Source: Bacillota bacterium (GTDB taxonomy: Bacteria; Bacillota; Clostridia; Acetivibrionales; DSM-1351). From it: a stretch of DNA of 43,434 nt. This document shows, one piece after another, positions 40,953 to 43,434 of the stretch. The notes under the pieces are model-generated. The model searched no databases. It was not told the origin of the DNA and saw nothing but the letters and a program-made list of their open reading frames with translations. The stretch lies in contig JAEZIB010000198.1 of assembly GCA_023416275.1 (NCBI GenBank), positions 1 to 43,434 of the forward strand, in the 5' to 3' direction. The translations under genes and the position numbers were made by a program. The first letter of the stretch is position 1. The number at the start of each line of letters is the position of its first letter.

Positions 40953-43434
40953 TTATGACAAACATTCTGTTTCAATCCGACTGTACAGAATTGTTTCCAA
41001 TTCTGAAACAGGCATGGGTTTATAAAAGTAATACCCCTGTATTTCATCACACATTTCTTTCCTAAGAAATTCGTACTGTTCTTCTTTCTCAACGCCTTCA
41101 GCAATTACATTGAGTTCAAGATTTTTGGCTAGTTGAATTATAGTCTTTACAATTGCTTCATCCTTTTTACTCTCTGATATGTTTTGAACAAACTGCATAT
41201 CTATTTTAAGCTGGTCTATAGGTAACGTCTTTAATCTACCTAAAGAGGAATACTCCGTTCCAAAATCATCTATTGAAATAGACACCCCCAGTGCCTTTAG
41301 CTCATTTAGCATCTGTATAGTATACTTATATTTTTCTTTATCGACAGCAGCACTTTCTGTAATTTCCAATTCAAGATATTTTGCATCCAGTTTGGTTTCA
41401 CATAGTACTTTATTGACAAAACTAATCAGTTTTTTATCTTGAAACTGTTCAGCAGCAAGATTTACAGACATCCTTATAGGCGGCAGACCTACCTCCTGCC
41501 ACTCTTTATTCTGGCGACATGCTGTTTCAAGCACCCATTTGCCAATAGGATCAATCAATCCTGTCTGCTCGGCTAATGGTATAAATACCTTTGGCGGAAT
41601 CATTCCAAATTCATGATTTTCCCAACGAAGCAAAGCCTCAACGCCAACAATTTCTTTTGTAGCAGTACATATCTGTGGTTGATAATATAAAACAAATTCA
41701 TTTTTTTCAATGGCCCTATATAGATGGTTAGTAATTTTTGTCTTCTTCAATACCTCTTCTTTAATTTCTAATGAACAAATTGTATATTGATGCTTGCCAT
41801 TATCTTTAGAAGTATACATTGCCAAGTCAGCATTTTTAATTAATGTTTCTGTATCATCACCATCAAAAGGATAAATGGAAATACCCATACTAGCAGTAGT
41901 AAAAAACTCTTGTTCTTGAATAGTTATTGGTTTTGATATAGATATAAGAATATCATTTGCAATTTTTTCTATATCTTTAGTTTCAGTAATTTGGTTAACC
42001 AGTACTAAAAATTCGTCACCACCAAAACGTGCCACCGTGTCCTGTTTACGTGTACATGCTGTCAACCTGTTTGCAACCTCCTTTAGTACTTCATTTCCGC
42101 CAAAATGTCCTATGGTATCATTTATGAGCTTAAAGGAATCCAGGTCAATAAAAATTACACCTATTAAAGTTTTATCTCGTTTTGCTAAAGCTATTTCCTG
42201 ATCTAATCTATTTTTAAATAATGCACGATTAGGTATACCTGTCAAAGAATCATAATATGCCATATAGCCAATTTCTTTCTCAGCCTCCACTTTTATCAAA
42301 CCATCTGACAATAGATTTGACAGAATTTTAAGTAATTTTTTTTGATTATCATTAAAGATTTCCTTTTCTTGAATAGAAATAAAAACCAAAAAGCCTAAAG
42401 CTCGCCCTTTTCTAGTCATAGGAATTGCATATAAAGACTTAACATTTAACTTTTCCAATATTTTTTTCTCTTTAGCTGCTTCCACTGGTAACATTTCTAT
42501 ATCAGAAATATACACTATATCTTTATTATATAGCTGCCTCTTCCACCATTTCATATTATTCTCAATAATACTTGGAATAAAATTCATAGCAGATTCCAAA
42601 CCTTGTTTATACCATTCATAGGTTTTAAAATTCTGAGATAAGCTTACAAACATTATTCTATCTAAATCAAAATATGCTCCACTGTTTTTTAAGAAAGAAT
42701 CAATTTTATCATCTATATTAAATTCATTTACTCCAATTAAATCAGCTGAAATATAAGAAATCATTTTCTGAAATTTAATTTGATTTTCGTTCTCCTTCAA
42801 GCGGTTAATGTATATTTGATTAATGTAATGAGCCATCCAAATAGCTATGCTAAAGAGAACAATTCTGACAATATAATCAGCCCCATCAATTTTCACATAA
42901 ACAGTAGGTGTTTTTACCCAAACTATTAATTGTGTAATAATAGCCGAAATGCCCAGAGCATACAGTAATTGACGTTTATTGAACACAACGCAAATCATCA
43001 CAAAAAGGAAAGGGGCTGCCCAAACAGTTGTACTTCCAGAACTGATGTACTCAAATGTAATTATTGGAACTGTTACTGATATAGTAACCGTAAAAAACAA
43101 GCCCTTTATATCCTCTTTCATTGGCAATCTTCGAATAATTTGAAGTAATATTCCGATACTAAACAAAAAAATACTGAAGTATATCAGTGAAGAAATTTCT
43201 CTTCTATTAAAATAAAACTGAGATATAAAATTCAGCAGAGCTCCAATAAAAAAGCTTACAGACATTATTTGGTGTATTTTACCCTTATTTTCTTTATTCA
43301 ATATTTTGCCTGGTTCTGCTATAAAAGTGTCCTTAGAAACCAAAAGTCCATATTTTTTTGTAACATAGCAAACAACACTAATAGGTATTATAGCTAAAAT
43401 AGGGGCCAATTGCGGACATTGTACAGACGTATAT
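40953..43434 (-). CDS. GGDEF-EAL cyclic di-GMP protein with membrane and GAF domains, 5' end missing
   Basis: The frame stays open to the window edge, so the start is outside; a TTG at 43409 is in frame but probably internal (residue numbers count from it). Domains: several membrane helices (about 1-200), a GAF-like domain (about 220-375), GGDEF (about 385-545) and EAL (about 560-815). The GGDEF motif (463-467) and the RKQD inhibitory site five residues before it are intact, but the usual GHxxGD has Asn (GHFGGNE). The EAL motif (591-593) and the EITES, IDDFGTEYSSL and IAEGVE motifs are intact, so phosphodiesterase activity is likely and cyclase activity possible. It would link an envelope or cytoplasmic signal to c-di-GMP levels. 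Confidence 0.93.
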   Translation of the reverse strand, partial: YTSVQCPQLAPILAIIPISVVCYVTKKYGLLVSKDTFIAEPGKILNKENKGKIHQIMSVSFFIGALLNFISQFYFNRREISSLIYFSIFLFSIGILLQIIRRLPMKEDIKGLFFTVTISVTVPIITFEYISSGSTTVWAAPFLFVMICVVFNKRQLLYALGISAIITQLIVWVKTPTVYVKIDGADYIVRIVLFSIAIWMAHYINQIYINRLKENENQIKFQKMISYISADLIGVNEFNIDDKIDSFLKNSGAYFDLDRIMFVSLSQNFKTYEWYKQGLESAMNFIPSIIENNMKWWKRQLYNKDIVYISDIEMLPVEAAKEKKILEKLNVKSLYAIPMTRKGRALGFLVFISIQEKEIFNDNQKKLLKILSNLLSDGLIKVEAEKEIGYMAYYDSLTGIPNRALFKNRLDQEIALAKRDKTLIGVIFIDLDSFKLINDTIGHFGGNEVLKEVANRLTACTRKQDTVARFGGDEFLVLVNQITETKDIEKIANDILISISKPITIQEQEFFTTASMGISIYPFDGDDTETLIKNADLAMYTSKDNGKHQYTICSLEIKEEVLKKTKITNHLYRAIEKNEFVLYYQPQICTATKEIVGVEALLRWENHEFGMIPPKVFIPLAEQTGLIDPIGKWVLETACRQNKEWQEVGLPPIRMSVNLAAEQFQDKKLISFVNKVLCETKLDAKYLELEITESAAVDKEKYKYTIQMLNELKALGVSISIDDFGTEYSSLGRLKTLPIDQLKIDMQFVQNISESKKDEAIVKTIIQLAKNLELNVIAEGVEKEEQYEFLRKEMCDEIQGYYFYKPMPVSELETILYSRIETECLS

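Overview
The window is about 43 kb of AT-rich DNA. It comes from the chromosome of a spore-forming clostridium, probably of the cellulolytic Ruminiclostridium / Clostridium cellulolyticum type (inference). Support: the rng-rplU-prp-rpmA-obg-yhbY order, an N-terminally extended L27 next to its Prp protease, two spore proteins (alpha/beta SASP and Tlp), a T-box leader before pheST, an SLH surface protein and a GH94 phosphorylase with a LacI regulator. No rRNA, CRISPR array, insertion sequence or prophage was seen.

Layout. 1-1.9 kb: the 5' part of a QueG-like iron-sulfur protein, a DUF4364 gene, a small hypothetical and yhbY. 1.9-8.8 kb: housekeeping genes on the minus strand (obg; rplU-prp-rpmA; RNase G; a radical SAM pair), then tRNA-Pro(CGG). 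9-12 kb: a PlsC-type acyltransferase and an unrecognised membrane-anchored protein with a duplicated module. 12-16.6 kb: threonine genes (thrC, a PheB-type ACT regulator, hom) and an ECF S-component, with four tandem 66-bp hairpin repeats between pheB and hom. 16.7-23.2 kb: patatin-like lipase, TPR membrane protein, folC, a hypothetical and pgi. 23.6-27.1 kb: SASP and a large SLH protein with alternating Ig-like modules. 27.3-31.5 kb: pheST behind a long T-box. 31.7-35.9 kb: an accessory stretch with VanZ-like protein, small secreted protein, tlp, a gene remnant, a coiled-coil protein and an alpha/beta hydrolase. 36-40 kb: GH94 phosphorylase and its likely LacI regulator. 40-43.4 kb: a SpoU-type rRNA methyltransferase and a GGDEF-EAL protein that runs off the window.

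How the genes work together. The left third serves ribosome assembly and RNA processing: L21 and L27 are encoded with the protease that matures L27, and Obg and YhbY act in 50S assembly. thrC, hom and the ACT protein form the aspartate-to-threonine branch. pheST is set to respond to uncharged tRNA-Phe. GH94 and LacI look like a small disaccharide-phosphorolysis unit with a TGGGAACGCTCCCA operator.

The most unusual signals are in untranslated DNA. (1) At tlp and at the hydrolase gene, a strong Shine-Dalgarno is separated from the real start codon by a hairpin whose 5' arm carries a decoy ATG opening a four-codon ORF; folding would bring the Shine-Dalgarno next to the real ATG. (2) The 66-bp palindromic repeats have compensating changes in the stem, plus an inverted single copy 3.6 kb away. 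(3) A small covarying hairpin sits directly 5' of the Shine-Dalgarno of two unrelated genes. Starts were chosen by Shine-Dalgarno position and family alignment from memory; no searches were run.
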